NCBI RefSeq assembly: GCF_001721685.1
Contig: NZ_CP012502.1
Coordinates: 1,116,001-1,180,000, forward strand
Source: Salisediminibacterium beveridgei
GTDB lineage: Bacteria; Bacillota; Bacilli; Bacillales; Salisediminibacteriaceae
Direction of reading: 5' to 3'
Length of the DNA: 64,000 bases
Numbering within the stretch: the stretch's first letter is position 1; each line of letters begins with the position of its first letter. Below, one piece after another: positions 47,164 through 55,731 of the stretch. Below the pieces are notes generated by a model that was given only the letters and a program-made list of their open reading frames with translations, was not told where the DNA came from and made no database searches. Made by a program: the position numbers and the translations under genes.

Positions 47164-48147
47164 GTGCATTATCGACAGTTAGGCAGTACGGATTTAAAGA
47201 TCAGTGAATTGAGTTTCGGCACCTGGGCCATTGGCGGCGCGTGGGGATCCAATGACGATGACGACTCATTGAAGGCTTTGGATAAAGCCATGGGCGAAGG
47301 CGTCAATTTCTTTGATACCGCGGACGTCTATGGCGGTGGTCACAGTGAGGAACTCTTGAAAAAAGCGACAAAAGGCAAGGAAGACGAAATCCATATCGCG
47401 AGTAAATTTTGCCGTGCAGGAGATATTCACAGCGCAAAAACATATTCAAAAAAGCAGGTCAAAGAATACTTAACAGCAACGCTTTCGCGCCTTGGGCGTG
47501 AGCAGATTGATCTCTATCAGATTCACTGCCCTCCGCTTGACATTATTCAGGACGGCGAAGTATTTCAGGTGCTGGATGATCTTCAACAGGAGGGACTGAT
47601 CCGGCATTACGGTGTGTCCGTTGAATCCGTTGAAGAAGGCCTTGCATCCCTGGCTTATCCGAATGTAAAAGCACTTCAGGTGATCTTTAACATCTTCCGG
47701 CAAAAACCGGCCCGTGAGTTATTCCCGAAAGCACAGGAACAAGGAGTTGGGATTCTTGCTCGTGTACCTTTGGCCAGTGGACTGCTCACAGGGAAATTCA
47801 ATGAAAACCACGCGTTTGAAGAAGACGATCACCGAAAATTCAACCGGGACGGCCAGATGTTTAATGTCGGCGAGACATTTGCGGGGCTTCCCTTTGAAAA
47901 AGGGGTTGCACTCAGTCGGAAGCTGGAGTGGATTAAGGAGGGGCGTGAATCGATGACGGCTGCCTCGCTTCGCTGGATTCTTGAGCACGATGCCATTTCA
48001 GCCGCAATCCCCGGTTTTAAGAATACAAAGCAGGTGGAGAGTAATCTGAAGGCGGTGGATGTTAAACCGTTTACGCCATCTGAGCTGGATCAGCTGAAGC
48101 GGTTTTATGATGAGCAGGTGCATGAGCACATCAGAGGCTCTTATTGA
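47164..48147 (+). CDS. Aldo/keto reductase
   Basis: A 327-aa NADPH-dependent oxidoreductase of the YhdN/Tas-like group. The GTG at 47164 follows AAAAGGAGATGAT; the longer frame from a TTG at 47143 starts inside that site. Catalytic residues are visible: FDTADVYGGGHSEELL (Asp, Tyr), IASKF (Lys) and YQIHCPP (His). The C-terminal AIPGFKNTKQVESNL binds the cofactor phosphate. The substrate is unknown. It ends in the repeat and shared terminator region. Confidence 0.88.
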   Translation: MHYRQLGSTDLKISELSFGTWAIGGAWGSNDDDDSLKALDKAMGEGVNFFDTADVYGGGHSEELLKKATKGKEDEIHIASKFCRAGDIHSAKTYSKKQVKEYLTATLSRLGREQIDLYQIHCPPLDIIQDGEVFQVLDDLQQEGLIRHYGVSVESVEEGLASLAYPNVKALQVIFNIFRQKPARELFPKAQEQGVGILARVPLASGLLTGKFNENHAFEEDDHRKFNRDGQMFNVGETFAGLPFEKGVALSRKLEWIKEGRESMTAASLRWILEHDAISAAIPGFKNTKQVESNLKAVDVKPFTPSELDQLKRFYDEQVHEHIRGSY

Positions 48148-48182
48148 TGGTTTTGAAGAAGCAACAATAACATTGAATTCAT

Positions 48183-48285
48183 TAAAGAAAACCTGGCTTT
48201 TCGCCAAGCTTTAATGGCAAAAGCCAAGTTGCGCTTATCCTTCAATCCTTTAGCGAACGTCAACATTGCGATTAAGTAAAAAACA
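48183..48285. repeat. Degenerate ~100-bp dispersed repeat, copy 2
   Basis: Homologous to 35660-35758 along its length. The hairpin here is GGCTTTT-C-GCCA, an 8-nt loop, TGGC-AAAAGCC, with compensating changes relative to copy 1. It also lies at a convergent gene end (aldo/keto reductase and pepF) and directly abuts a terminator. Confidence 0.6.
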
Positions 48286-48286
48286 A

Positions 48287-48329
48287 CCCCGGGCAGATGC
48301 GTTTTGAAATGCATTTGCCCGGGGGTTTT
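48287..48329. terminator. Bidirectional terminator
   Basis: CCCCGGGCAgATGC and GCATtTGCCCGGGG pair around a short loop. TTTT on one side and AAAACAA on the other allow use by both the aldo/keto reductase gene and pepF. Confidence 0.85.
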
Positions 48330-48353
48330 GATTGATGTGCGATACATGCTGTG

Positions 48354-50048
48354 TCAGGAAGATACTTTCTGAAGTTCGTCTTGCAAAAACGTCATAAGTT
48401 CCTGGATTTTCTCTGATGAAAAGTCGAAGGATATGCCTGCGGCTTCGTAAATATCAAACAGTGAACCGGTATTGCCGAGGGATAAAGCCTGTTTATAGTT
48501 AGCCAGTGCCTGATCGGGGTTCTCCCGGTATTGTTTAAACATCTGCAATGCACCCAATTGGGCAATGACATATTCAATGAAATAAAACGGGACTTCAAAG
48601 ATATGAAGAATGCGCAGCCAACTGTTTTCGGCATATTGCTCATAATCGCTCCAATCCACCGTTTCACCGTTCAACTTCTTTTGCAGTTCAAAGAACTTTG
48701 CGTTTCGTTCTTCTGCGGTGTGTGTTGGGTTCTCATACAGCCAATGCTGAAACTGATCGACAGCAATGCCCATCGGTAAAAATTGAATGATACCTTCGAG
48801 GTGCTCTTTTTTGGCCCGATTCAGGTCTTCGTGGTTACTGTAGAATTGATCCCACTTGTCCATTGTGAAGAGCTCCATGGTCATGCTGGCAAGTTCTGAA
48901 GACTCCATCGGTGTGTCGCGGTAAACAGCCAGCGGCAAGTGACGTTTGAGGTCATTATGAATGCAGTGCCCCATTTCGTGCAGCAGTGTAATCATATCAT
49001 CTTGAGTTGTAGCCGCATTCATAAAAATGAAGGATAAACCTGATACCGGGAGGGGCGCACAGAACCCGCCAGGAGCCTTTCCTTTCCGGGTCGTTAAATC
49101 AAGCATCCCCCGCTCATCCATCGTGGACAGCAGTCCGGAAAATCGCTCATCGAGCTGTTGAAAAATGCTGTGACTGGTATTGACGAGCTCATCGCGGTCT
49201 TGAAACGGTTGTAAGGGTGTCTGACCTGGCAGGACGGCTTTCGTATCCCATGGACGGTAGGTGTCGACACCCAGTTCGGATTGGTGTTTTTTCTGAATGG
49301 ATTCTTTTAGTGGTGTAACATGTTTCTGAACAGCGTCAGCAAGGGTGTGACAATCTTCCGCCGTGTAATCAAAGCGCTCGTATTTTTTGAACATATAGTC
49401 CCTGTAATTGTCGAGCCCTGCATTTTTCGCTTTTTGTTGGCGGATGGCGATCAGTTCATTCATGATGGTTTGCAGTTCGTCTTTAACGGACTGATAGGCT
49501 GACCCATTTTTCTCATAGGCCAGTTTTCTGGTTTCCCGTTCTTCGTCCTGAAGGTGAACGGCGATTTCACTCAAGGTTGATTCCTTTCCGTGCCAATCAA
49601 CCATCAGACCACCGGTGTGTTCGAAATAATCTGTGGACAGTTTGTTTTCCTGGACTTCGAGTTCAATGTTCTCGGATCTGAACAGTTGCTGTGCGTTTTG
49701 TTTGGAACGGATCAGACGGGCGTATTTTTCCTTATGAAGCGAGTCAACATAAGGGCTTTTCAAAAACTTATCATCGAGTTCAGCTTCATATTTCTTCAGA
49801 ATCGGTTCGATGATCGTCTGATCATGCTCAAACGCTTTCTTTGCTTCTTCTGAATCACTTTGACACTGAAAATCAATATAGTGGCCCGTTAATCCCTCTT
49901 CGAGCTGATCATACAAATCCGACTGGTCAATCAGCCATTGTTCGAGTTCCTCCGAGCTCTCGATATCCCGTGTGAGCAACTGGATTAATTTCTGTTCGAT
50001 CTCCTCGGGGTGCTGAAAGGGGAGTGTCTCTTGATAAAAACTTCCCAT
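48354..50048 (-). CDS. pepF: M3-family oligoendopeptidase (PepF-like)
   Basis: A 564-aa cytoplasmic zinc metallopeptidase that cleaves short peptides. The HExxH site is LLHEMGHCIHND (about residues 355-366), with the third ligand in the following MESSELASMTMELF. Length matches the PepF/M3B group. AGGAGAGG precedes the ATG. It stands alone. Confidence 0.9.
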   Translation of the reverse strand: MGSFYQETLPFQHPEEIEQKLIQLLTRDIESSEELEQWLIDQSDLYDQLEEGLTGHYIDFQCQSDSEEAKKAFEHDQTIIEPILKKYEAELDDKFLKSPYVDSLHKEKYARLIRSKQNAQQLFRSENIELEVQENKLSTDYFEHTGGLMVDWHGKESTLSEIAVHLQDEERETRKLAYEKNGSAYQSVKDELQTIMNELIAIRQQKAKNAGLDNYRDYMFKKYERFDYTAEDCHTLADAVQKHVTPLKESIQKKHQSELGVDTYRPWDTKAVLPGQTPLQPFQDRDELVNTSHSIFQQLDERFSGLLSTMDERGMLDLTTRKGKAPGGFCAPLPVSGLSFIFMNAATTQDDMITLLHEMGHCIHNDLKRHLPLAVYRDTPMESSELASMTMELFTMDKWDQFYSNHEDLNRAKKEHLEGIIQFLPMGIAVDQFQHWLYENPTHTAEERNAKFFELQKKLNGETVDWSDYEQYAENSWLRILHIFEVPFYFIEYVIAQLGALQMFKQYRENPDQALANYKQALSLGNTGSLFDIYEAAGISFDFSSEKIQELMTFLQDELQKVSS

Positions 50049-50189
50049 TATGTATCCTCTCCTTGTTCATAGACTATTGGATCACTACCATCATAATACA
50101 GATGAGCATCGGATTGTGAACTTTTCGAGAAGAAATCAGGCACCTGTGATAGAATGTAGTGTGGAATTTGTGTGAGGGGTCTGATTGTT

Positions 50190-51353
50190 GTGAAAAAAAC
50201 GTTGTTGATCGTTGTATTTATTCAATTTATTGTTTATGCAGGCTTCGGGATGGTCATTCCTGTCATGCCGGAGATTGTGACAGAGCTCTCAGGCATTGCA
50301 GGGCATATCGGAGGCATGCTGGCGATTTATTCTGTCGCATCATTTATTACGTCACCGTCCTGGGGAGCACTGGCCGATCGAAAAGGGCGAAGGCTGGTAT
50401 TAATCATCGGATTAATCGGTTACGCTGTCGGATTCTTCATTTTTGCCATCTTCATTGATTCATTGATGATGATGTACCTGTCCCGCTTTGTCAGCGGGAT
50501 CTTTGCCGGGGCACTGTATGCGGCTGCGATGTCGACATTGTCCGATATTTCGGATGATACCACGCGAAACCGGAATCTGGGACTTGCAGGTATGGCGATT
50601 GGCCTCGGGTTCATATTTGGACCTGCAACCGGAGGCTTGTTAAGTCTGGTCAGTCTTGCTGCACCGTTTTACTTAGCGGGTACATTGATGCTGTTGCTCG
50701 TTCCAATCGTACTGATCACAGTGAAAGATGCCTATTGGGTACCGGTGGTTGAAGTGGATAAAAGCCGCTTGCTGCCAAAATTGGAGTTGCCGGATGCGGG
50801 TCTGTTGAAGCTCTTATTGTTTATGTCATTTACAGCTTCTTTTCTGTTGACAGGGCTCGAGAGTGTGTTTCAGGTGTTTGGCATTGATCAGATCGCGATG
50901 ACTCCTGCTGAAATGGGCCTCTTGTTCTTTATCGGAGGCACAGCATTGGCGATCGTCCAGGGCGGTTTCCTGCGGAAAATTAAGACGGGGAAGGAATACA
51001 TCTGGATTACCGTAGGACAAGTGATGTCCGGCCTGGCGTTCGTTTTGATGGTGGTGCATTTTAATCTGATTCTCGCTGGCGTGTACCTGATTCTCTTCAT
51101 TGTCGGGAATGCCATGATCCGCACCCTCAGTTTGTCTTTGATTACCCGGGCAAGCGGGAACCGGTCGGGTTATGCGTCAGGGCTGCAATTCTCTGCCGAT
51201 AGTCTGGGCCGTATTTTTGGCCCGTTGGTTTTTGCATTTACGTACGATGTGTTGTCCGGAACAATCTTTTTGATTGCCGGGGGGATCTCTTTTATACTGA
51301 TCATAGTGATATTATTCAATCGCAGTCGCCTGGCACAAATTGAGGCTGCCTGA
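50190..51353 (+). CDS. MFS multidrug/tetracycline-type efflux transporter
   Basis: A 387-aa 12-TM proton antiporter of the DHA1 group. The GTG at 50190 follows GAGGGG; the in-frame GTG at 50172 overlaps that element. Motif A, GALADRKGRR, lies between TM2 and TM3, and the antiporter motif C region, GMAIGLGFIFGPATGG, in TM5. It is similar in layout to TetA(L)-type and YfmO-type pumps. The substrate is unknown. Confidence 0.85.
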   Translation: MKKTLLIVVFIQFIVYAGFGMVIPVMPEIVTELSGIAGHIGGMLAIYSVASFITSPSWGALADRKGRRLVLIIGLIGYAVGFFIFAIFIDSLMMMYLSRFVSGIFAGALYAAAMSTLSDISDDTTRNRNLGLAGMAIGLGFIFGPATGGLLSLVSLAAPFYLAGTLMLLLVPIVLITVKDAYWVPVVEVDKSRLLPKLELPDAGLLKLLLFMSFTASFLLTGLESVFQVFGIDQIAMTPAEMGLLFFIGGTALAIVQGGFLRKIKTGKEYIWITVGQVMSGLAFVLMVVHFNLILAGVYLILFIVGNAMIRTLSLSLITRASGNRSGYASGLQFSADSLGRIFGPLVFAFTYDVLSGTIFLIAGGISFILIIVILFNRSRLAQIEAA

Positions 51354-51382
51354 AACAAAATACTGTCTTGGAGGGAACGACA

Positions 51383-52135
51383 TTGATCGAACGTAAATCA
51401 ACACGTGAAGTGGAGAATATGATTATCGCAGGGGATCTGGTGGCATCGATCCACCGGAAACTTCGGGATCTGGTGAAGCCGGGTGTTACGACAGCTGAGC
51501 TGGACCGTTTTGTCGAAAAAGAAATGAAACGTGCCGGAGCCATGCCGGCTCAAAAAGGTTATCAGGGGTATGAGTTTGCCACGTGTGCTTCAGTAAACGA
51601 TGAAATCTGCCATGGTTTTCCACGAAAAGAACCATTGAAAAATGGGGATATCATTACGATGGATTTCGTATTGGACTATGAAGGTGCAATGGCGGACAGC
51701 GCCTGGACCTACGAAGTGGGGGAAGTCTCCGAGGAAGTACGGCAACTGAATGAGGTTACAAAAGAGGCGTTATACCGTGGTATTCGAGCTGCAAGAGCAG
51801 GCAACCGGATCGGGGATATCGGTCATGCGATTCAACAATTTGTCGAGCCTTACGGTTATGGCATCGTCCGGGAATTTGCCGGACATGGGATCGGTCCAAC
51901 GATTCACGAAGAACCCAATATCCCGCATTACGGTCAGCCTGGACGGGGTGCAAGGCTGAAAGAGGGGATGGCCATTACCATCGAGCCGATGATCAACATC
52001 GGTGGCTGGCGCGCAAAAATGGATGAAAACGGGTGGACAGCCAGAACGCGTGACGGCTCCTTGTCCACCCAGTTCGAGCATACATTAATTATCACGGACG
52101 GCGAACCGATCGTGACAACCGAACAAGAAAAGTAA
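51383..52135 (+). CDS. map: Methionine aminopeptidase, type I
   Basis: A 250-aa metallopeptidase removing N-terminal Met. The TTG at 51383 follows GGAGGG at good spacing. Metal ligands are visible: Asp in TMDFVLDYEGAMADSAWTY, His in GHGIGPTIHEEP, Glu in TIEPM and Glu in TQFEHT. It resembles the second Bacillus enzyme (YflG/MapB) rather than the one in the ribosomal cluster, since it stands outside that cluster. Confidence 0.92.
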   Translation: MIERKSTREVENMIIAGDLVASIHRKLRDLVKPGVTTAELDRFVEKEMKRAGAMPAQKGYQGYEFATCASVNDEICHGFPRKEPLKNGDIITMDFVLDYEGAMADSAWTYEVGEVSEEVRQLNEVTKEALYRGIRAARAGNRIGDIGHAIQQFVEPYGYGIVREFAGHGIGPTIHEEPNIPHYGQPGRGARLKEGMAITIEPMINIGGWRAKMDENGWTARTRDGSLSTQFEHTLIITDGEPIVTTEQEK

Positions 52136-52165
52136 ACGAAACAAAATCAGTTTTAATCAGAGGGA

Positions 52166-53107
52166 TCAATCCTGCACGGTTGATGCAAAGAAGCCGAGGA
52201 CGTAAGCGAGGTATTCCTCTGGATATTTGTAAAATCCTTGCACATGATCGGCGCCTTCGGGGATCCACAGCTCGAAGGCGTCTTCGTATGTTTCGACCAT
52301 CTGAATGCTTTCAGTATGAGGGATATAGTCGTCTTCATCGCCATGAATAAAGAGAACAGGTCTTGGGTGGATAGCCTCAAGGTCGCGGATCGGACTCAGT
52401 TCAGCAGGTTCAATCCCCACCAGATGAGGAATCAGCGTCATCGTCAGTGATGTGAACGGAATAGCAGGGAGGCCGGTCCAAACAGGCAAATTCGCTTTCA
52501 GATAACGTTCGAGATCGCTGAAGGGACTGTCGGCAATGACACCATCCACTTCATCTGTAAGTGCAGCCGCAGACAATGATGCGGATGCCCCCATCGAGAC
52601 ACCATAGAGCAACAGCGGTTCCTCGAAATGGGTGGTCATGTAATCCACAGCACCCAATACGTCATAGCGTTCCAAGATCCCAATGGAGGTCAAATCTCCT
52701 TCAGATTCACCGGCATTCCTGAAATCAAACATCAATACACGATGCCCCTCGCCCAGAAGGCCTTGAGCCAGTGCGAAGAAACCAGCTCCGCTCTCGTGAC
52801 GATTACCCCGGTAACCGTGACTCATAATGACACTTGAAACCGGATCCTCTTCAGGTTCCATCAGCCAGCCGTTCAAAGCGACACGGTCATCGTGGGCGCT
52901 GACAAAAGAGACTTCTTCATAGGGCATGCTGTACATTGCAGGATTGAGCGACAGTTCCCGGGGTTCGGTTCGTGTCATGCTGAGTCCGATATAGATCGTG
53001 ATGGCAGTGAACAGCAATAGAATGAACAGCAAAGAGAATGCTGCCCACAGAAACTTACGGCGGTGTGTTTTGCGACGTGGTACCGATACAGGAATGTGTC
53101 CATACAT
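52166..53107 (-). CDS. Membrane-anchored alpha/beta hydrolase (YqkD-like)
   Basis: A 313-aa protein with a basic N-terminus and one TM helix (about 18-40), then an alpha/beta-hydrolase domain. The oxyanion region is SHGYRGNRHESG, the nucleophile Ser lies in YGVSMGASAS, the acid in FIHGDEDDYIPH and the His in GADHVQGF. The catalytic domain is likely extracytoplasmic, since the basic tail precedes the TM. The substrate is unknown; esterase or lipase activity is likely. Confidence 0.85.
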   Translation of the reverse strand: MYGHIPVSVPRRKTHRRKFLWAAFSLLFILLLFTAITIYIGLSMTRTEPRELSLNPAMYSMPYEEVSFVSAHDDRVALNGWLMEPEEDPVSSVIMSHGYRGNRHESGAGFFALAQGLLGEGHRVLMFDFRNAGESEGDLTSIGILERYDVLGAVDYMTTHFEEPLLLYGVSMGASASLSAAALTDEVDGVIADSPFSDLERYLKANLPVWTGLPAIPFTSLTMTLIPHLVGIEPAELSPIRDLEAIHPRPVLFIHGDEDDYIPHTESIQMVETYEDAFELWIPEGADHVQGFYKYPEEYLAYVLGFFASTVQD

Positions 53108-53189
53108 AAATCAAGAGCCTCTTTTCGTTTCAAACTAGTATTATTAATGTACCATGCAGCAGTAAGAAATGGAAATCATACAAATATGT

Positions 53190-53218
53190 GTGACAATTCT
53201 TTTGATTCACCGTAAAAT
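53190..53218 (+). promoter_or_regulatory. Candidate promoter of the STAS operon
   Basis: GTGACA and TAAAAT are separated by 17 bp, about 40 bp upstream of the start at 53256. I see no sigma-B type box. Confidence 0.45.
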
Positions 53219-53255
53219 AGAAACAAGGATCATCTTTTTGAAAGGATGAATGTTT

Positions 53256-54110
53256 ATGACAGCGACATTACTTGAAGATGTTGGGCATGCTTTTCAATCG
53301 CGAAGTGAGACGATTGCGACTGAAATCGTTCAGTCATTTTCCGGGGAATACGAGCGCAGTTTCACTCGTATGGCAGAAGATAAACTGATCAATGAATTCC
53401 ACCATTTAACAGACCTGATCAGTGAACAGATGATTTTACAGGAATATACAGCCTTTAGTGGCAAAGTGTTTGAGTGGGGAAAACGATTCGGTCAAACGGC
53501 GATCAGATCCGGCGTCAATGTTGAAGAAGGGCTTTTGATTGTCCCTTTTTTCCGGAAAGTGATTATTCGGCATATTCGTGACATCTTCCTTAAGAACAAC
53601 CATGGCATTGAGGAGTATTTCGTAATGGCGGATTTTCTTCATCCAATGATTGATCAGACTGTCTACGCCTTCACCGAAGCCTATGTGGAGCATCACCATG
53701 CGACCTATCAGCATGCGCAAGATGAGCTCTTGGAGTTGTCTGTACCCTTGGTGCCATTAACCCGTGATGTCGCAATTCTTCCAATCATCGGGACCATGAA
53801 CACGCATCGCTCAGAGGAGTTATTGCATAAAGCTTTGAATCGCGGGCGTGAGCTGGAACTCAGCTTTATTATAATTGATTTATCCGGTGTACATATGATT
53901 GATACGGCTGTGGCGCACCATCTGTTTCAGCTCCATGATGCCTTGAAGGTCATTGGTATCACCGCCGTGTTTTCAGGCGTTCGTTCCGAACTGGCTCAGA
54001 CGATGGTGAATTTAGGAATTTCTTTTAATCACATGCATGTCACGGGGACGTTACCCCGCGCTTTGGAGCTGGCGGGTGTCGTGATTAAAACGAAGGAGGA
54101 TCAATCATGA
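53256..54110 (+). CDS. RsbR-type STAS-domain protein (stressosome component)
   Basis: A 284-aa protein. The ATG at 53256 follows AAAGGA by 9 bp. The N-terminal ~165 residues form an all-helical domain like the globin-like sensor of RsbR paralogues. The C-terminal STAS domain (about 170-280) has LPIIGTMNTHRSEELL, IIDLSGVHMIDTAVAHHL (with the Ser/Thr that RsbT-like kinases phosphorylate) and FSGVRSELAQTMVNLG. RsbR proteins assemble the stressosome that controls sigma-B. No rsbS, rsbT or sigB lies nearby. It overlaps the GNAT gene by 4 bp. Confidence 0.88.
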   Translation: MTATLLEDVGHAFQSRSETIATEIVQSFSGEYERSFTRMAEDKLINEFHHLTDLISEQMILQEYTAFSGKVFEWGKRFGQTAIRSGVNVEEGLLIVPFFRKVIIRHIRDIFLKNNHGIEEYFVMADFLHPMIDQTVYAFTEAYVEHHHATYQHAQDELLELSVPLVPLTRDVAILPIIGTMNTHRSEELLHKALNRGRELELSFIIIDLSGVHMIDTAVAHHLFQLHDALKVIGITAVFSGVRSELAQTMVNLGISFNHMHVTGTLPRALELAGVVIKTKEDQS

Positions 54111-54550
54111 GTCGTTATTATTGGGACTGGCTGAAAAATGACCAGGCACTGGAGATTGCCGAATGGACGTACGATTCCCCCCTCGACAGGCTTGATTTAC
54201 AGGAAAATGATGAGGCACTGGACCATTTTTTGAACCCGTTTAACTGGCGGAACCGTTTTGCGGTTTTTAAGGATGATGTTCTTCTCGGATACATCGATTT
54301 CCAGCTGGAATCCGAGGCCAGCGCTTTTGTATACATGCAATGTTCCCCTGATTTTATCGGTCAAGGTGAAGGGAAAGCTTTGGCAGAAGCTGCGCAGGAA
54401 ATTGTGGAAAAGCATTATGCACTGGGTGAGCTTCAAGCAAAAGTCCTTTCTATTTCCCCGGCCGGGGAACGTTTATGTGAAGAAATGGGTGGGAAGAGAA
54501 TGCAAAAGGATCAAGGGATCTTTTATAGTTGGACATTCAACAGATTTTAA
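54107..54550 (+). CDS. GNAT-family N-acetyltransferase
   Basis: A 147-aa single-domain GNAT. The CoA-pyrophosphate loop CSPDFIGQGEGKALAEAA (about 85-100) is the clearest motif, close to the Q/RxxGxG/A signature. The start overlaps the STAS gene (ATGA). Substrate unknown. Co-transcription with an RsbR-like protein and a lipoprotein suggests a stress role, which is inference. Confidence 0.8.
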   Translation: MSRYYWDWLKNDQALEIAEWTYDSPLDRLDLQENDEALDHFLNPFNWRNRFAVFKDDVLLGYIDFQLESEASAFVYMQCSPDFIGQGEGKALAEAAQEIVEKHYALGELQAKVLSISPAGERLCEEMGGKRMQKDQGIFYSWTFNRF

Positions 54551-54563
54551 AGGAGGGCTCAAC

Positions 54564-55292
54564 GTGAACTGGCGAACCATCATGATTTTGATGACGTTGA
54601 TCATTGCAGCAGGATGCGCCAATGATGAGGGTGAAAATGAAGCGGGTATCAACGATGAGAATGCCAATGAAACGTCTGATCAGTCCGTGAATAACGAACA
54701 GAACGAGGAAATCGAAGAACTCGAAACGACCGTAGCGAATCTGGAGGAAGAGCGTGATCAGCTGCTCGATGAGATCAGTGCTTTGGAAGCCGAACAGCCT
54801 GATGAAGATCAAGGCGAAGAGGCAGAAACGCAGGAAAGTCCGTTTGGCGAGAATTGGACGCCGCATGGAGATCGCTTTTATGATCAGGTTTGGATGTACC
54901 AGGAACAGACAGAATTAGAAGCAGAAGTGGGATATGAACGGGAGAGTCTTGATTGGACCGCTGCATTTGGAGAAATCAGTGAAGAGTTTAATACGGAGTA
55001 CCCTGATCTGGAGACGGCCGAGGATCTGGTTTACACGTGGATCGGTGAACGGAATATGTTGACGCGTCCGGATTCTTTTGATGAGCTGACTGTAAGGATG
55101 AATCATACTGAAGACAATGAGGCGGAGGCTCTGATTATGAAGTGGGGCCTGCGCGACGATGCCATAGCCGGTGAGGATTTCCTTTTGTACCTCGAGTCTG
55201 AAGACGGTACCTGGCAGATTAGGGATCTCGAGCAGCGGATCCACTGCCGCAGGGGAACGACCGAATCAGATGGCGATGTACTTTGCCAATGA
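54564..55292 (+). CDS. Coiled-coil lipoprotein of unknown function
   Basis: A 242-aa lipoprotein. The GTG at 54564 follows AGGAGGG; the longer in-frame ORF upstream is a shadow of the GNAT gene. The signal ends in IAAGC (Cys18). An acidic Asn/Glu linker and a coiled coil (about 48-85, ETTVANLEEERDQLLDEISALEAE) precede a C-terminal globular domain rich in Glu/Trp. Same layout as the lipoprotein at 21626-22306. It is the third gene of the STAS operon and is followed by a terminator. Confidence 0.75.
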   Translation: MNWRTIMILMTLIIAAGCANDEGENEAGINDENANETSDQSVNNEQNEEIEELETTVANLEEERDQLLDEISALEAEQPDEDQGEEAETQESPFGENWTPHGDRFYDQVWMYQEQTELEAEVGYERESLDWTAAFGEISEEFNTEYPDLETAEDLVYTWIGERNMLTRPDSFDELTVRMNHTEDNEAEALIMKWGLRDDAIAGEDFLLYLESEDGTWQIRDLEQRIHCRRGTTESDGDVLCQ

Positions 55293-55314
55293 ACTGATCA
55301 GAGGGCAAAAGAGT

Positions 55315-55353
55315 AAAGGCCAGGCGATAAATTTTCATCGCCTGGCCTTTTTC
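55315..55353 (+). terminator. Rho-independent terminator
   Basis: AAAGGCCAGGCGAT and ATCGCCTGGCCTTT form a perfect 14-bp stem followed by TT, after the STAS operon. Confidence 0.9.
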
Positions 55354-55378
55354 TGTGCTCTATTCAGCGTGCGTTGGA

Positions 55379-55702
55379 TTATTCGTGGTCGGTTGTTTTG
55401 TTTTCCATCCGATTCAGTCGTTCTTCAAGGTCATTAACCCTTGCTTCAAGTGCGTTGTACTCTTCTTTCGTGAACAGGTTTAAATCTGTCATCAGCTGAT
55501 TCAGTCGTTCTTTTGACTGGTAGTTCCATTCCTCTTCCTTGGATTCACCTTTCTTAATCAGGTCATGATACAGCTCGTCGAACTCTTTCGGTGTGATTTT
55601 CCCTTTGACAAGCATTTCGTCAAGGTACTGATCCATCCGTTCTTTTCCTTGAACTGCGGCACCTAGACCTAATAAAAAACCCGTTTTTAAAATGTTACTC
55701 AT
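55379..55702 (-). CDS. Phasin-like protein (COG3937 type)
   Basis: A 107-aa protein. A short hydrophobic N-terminal helix (about 5-18) is followed by a charged helical region with KGKITPKEFDELYHDLIKKGE and a C-terminal coiled coil (EEYNALEARVNDLEERLNRM). This is the pattern of the small phasin-related proteins annotated as polyhydroxyalkanoate synthesis regulators. GAGGAGG precedes the ATG. It lies 29 bp after the ABC1-kinase gene, a pairing common in Firmicutes. No PHA synthase lies near, so a role in PHA granules is not shown. Confidence 0.7.
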   Translation of the reverse strand: MSNILKTGFLLGLGAAVQGKERMDQYLDEMLVKGKITPKEFDELYHDLIKKGESKEEEWNYQSKERLNQLMTDLNLFTKEEYNALEARVNDLEERLNRMENKTTDHE

Positions 55703-55731
55703 TTTGCATTCCTCCTCATTTATAGTACGAT

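Noticed and set aside
54258..54563. N-terminal extension of the lipoprotein gene
   Set aside because: It overlaps the GNAT gene in another frame and would hide the lipoprotein signal; GTG 54564 has the ribosome binding site.
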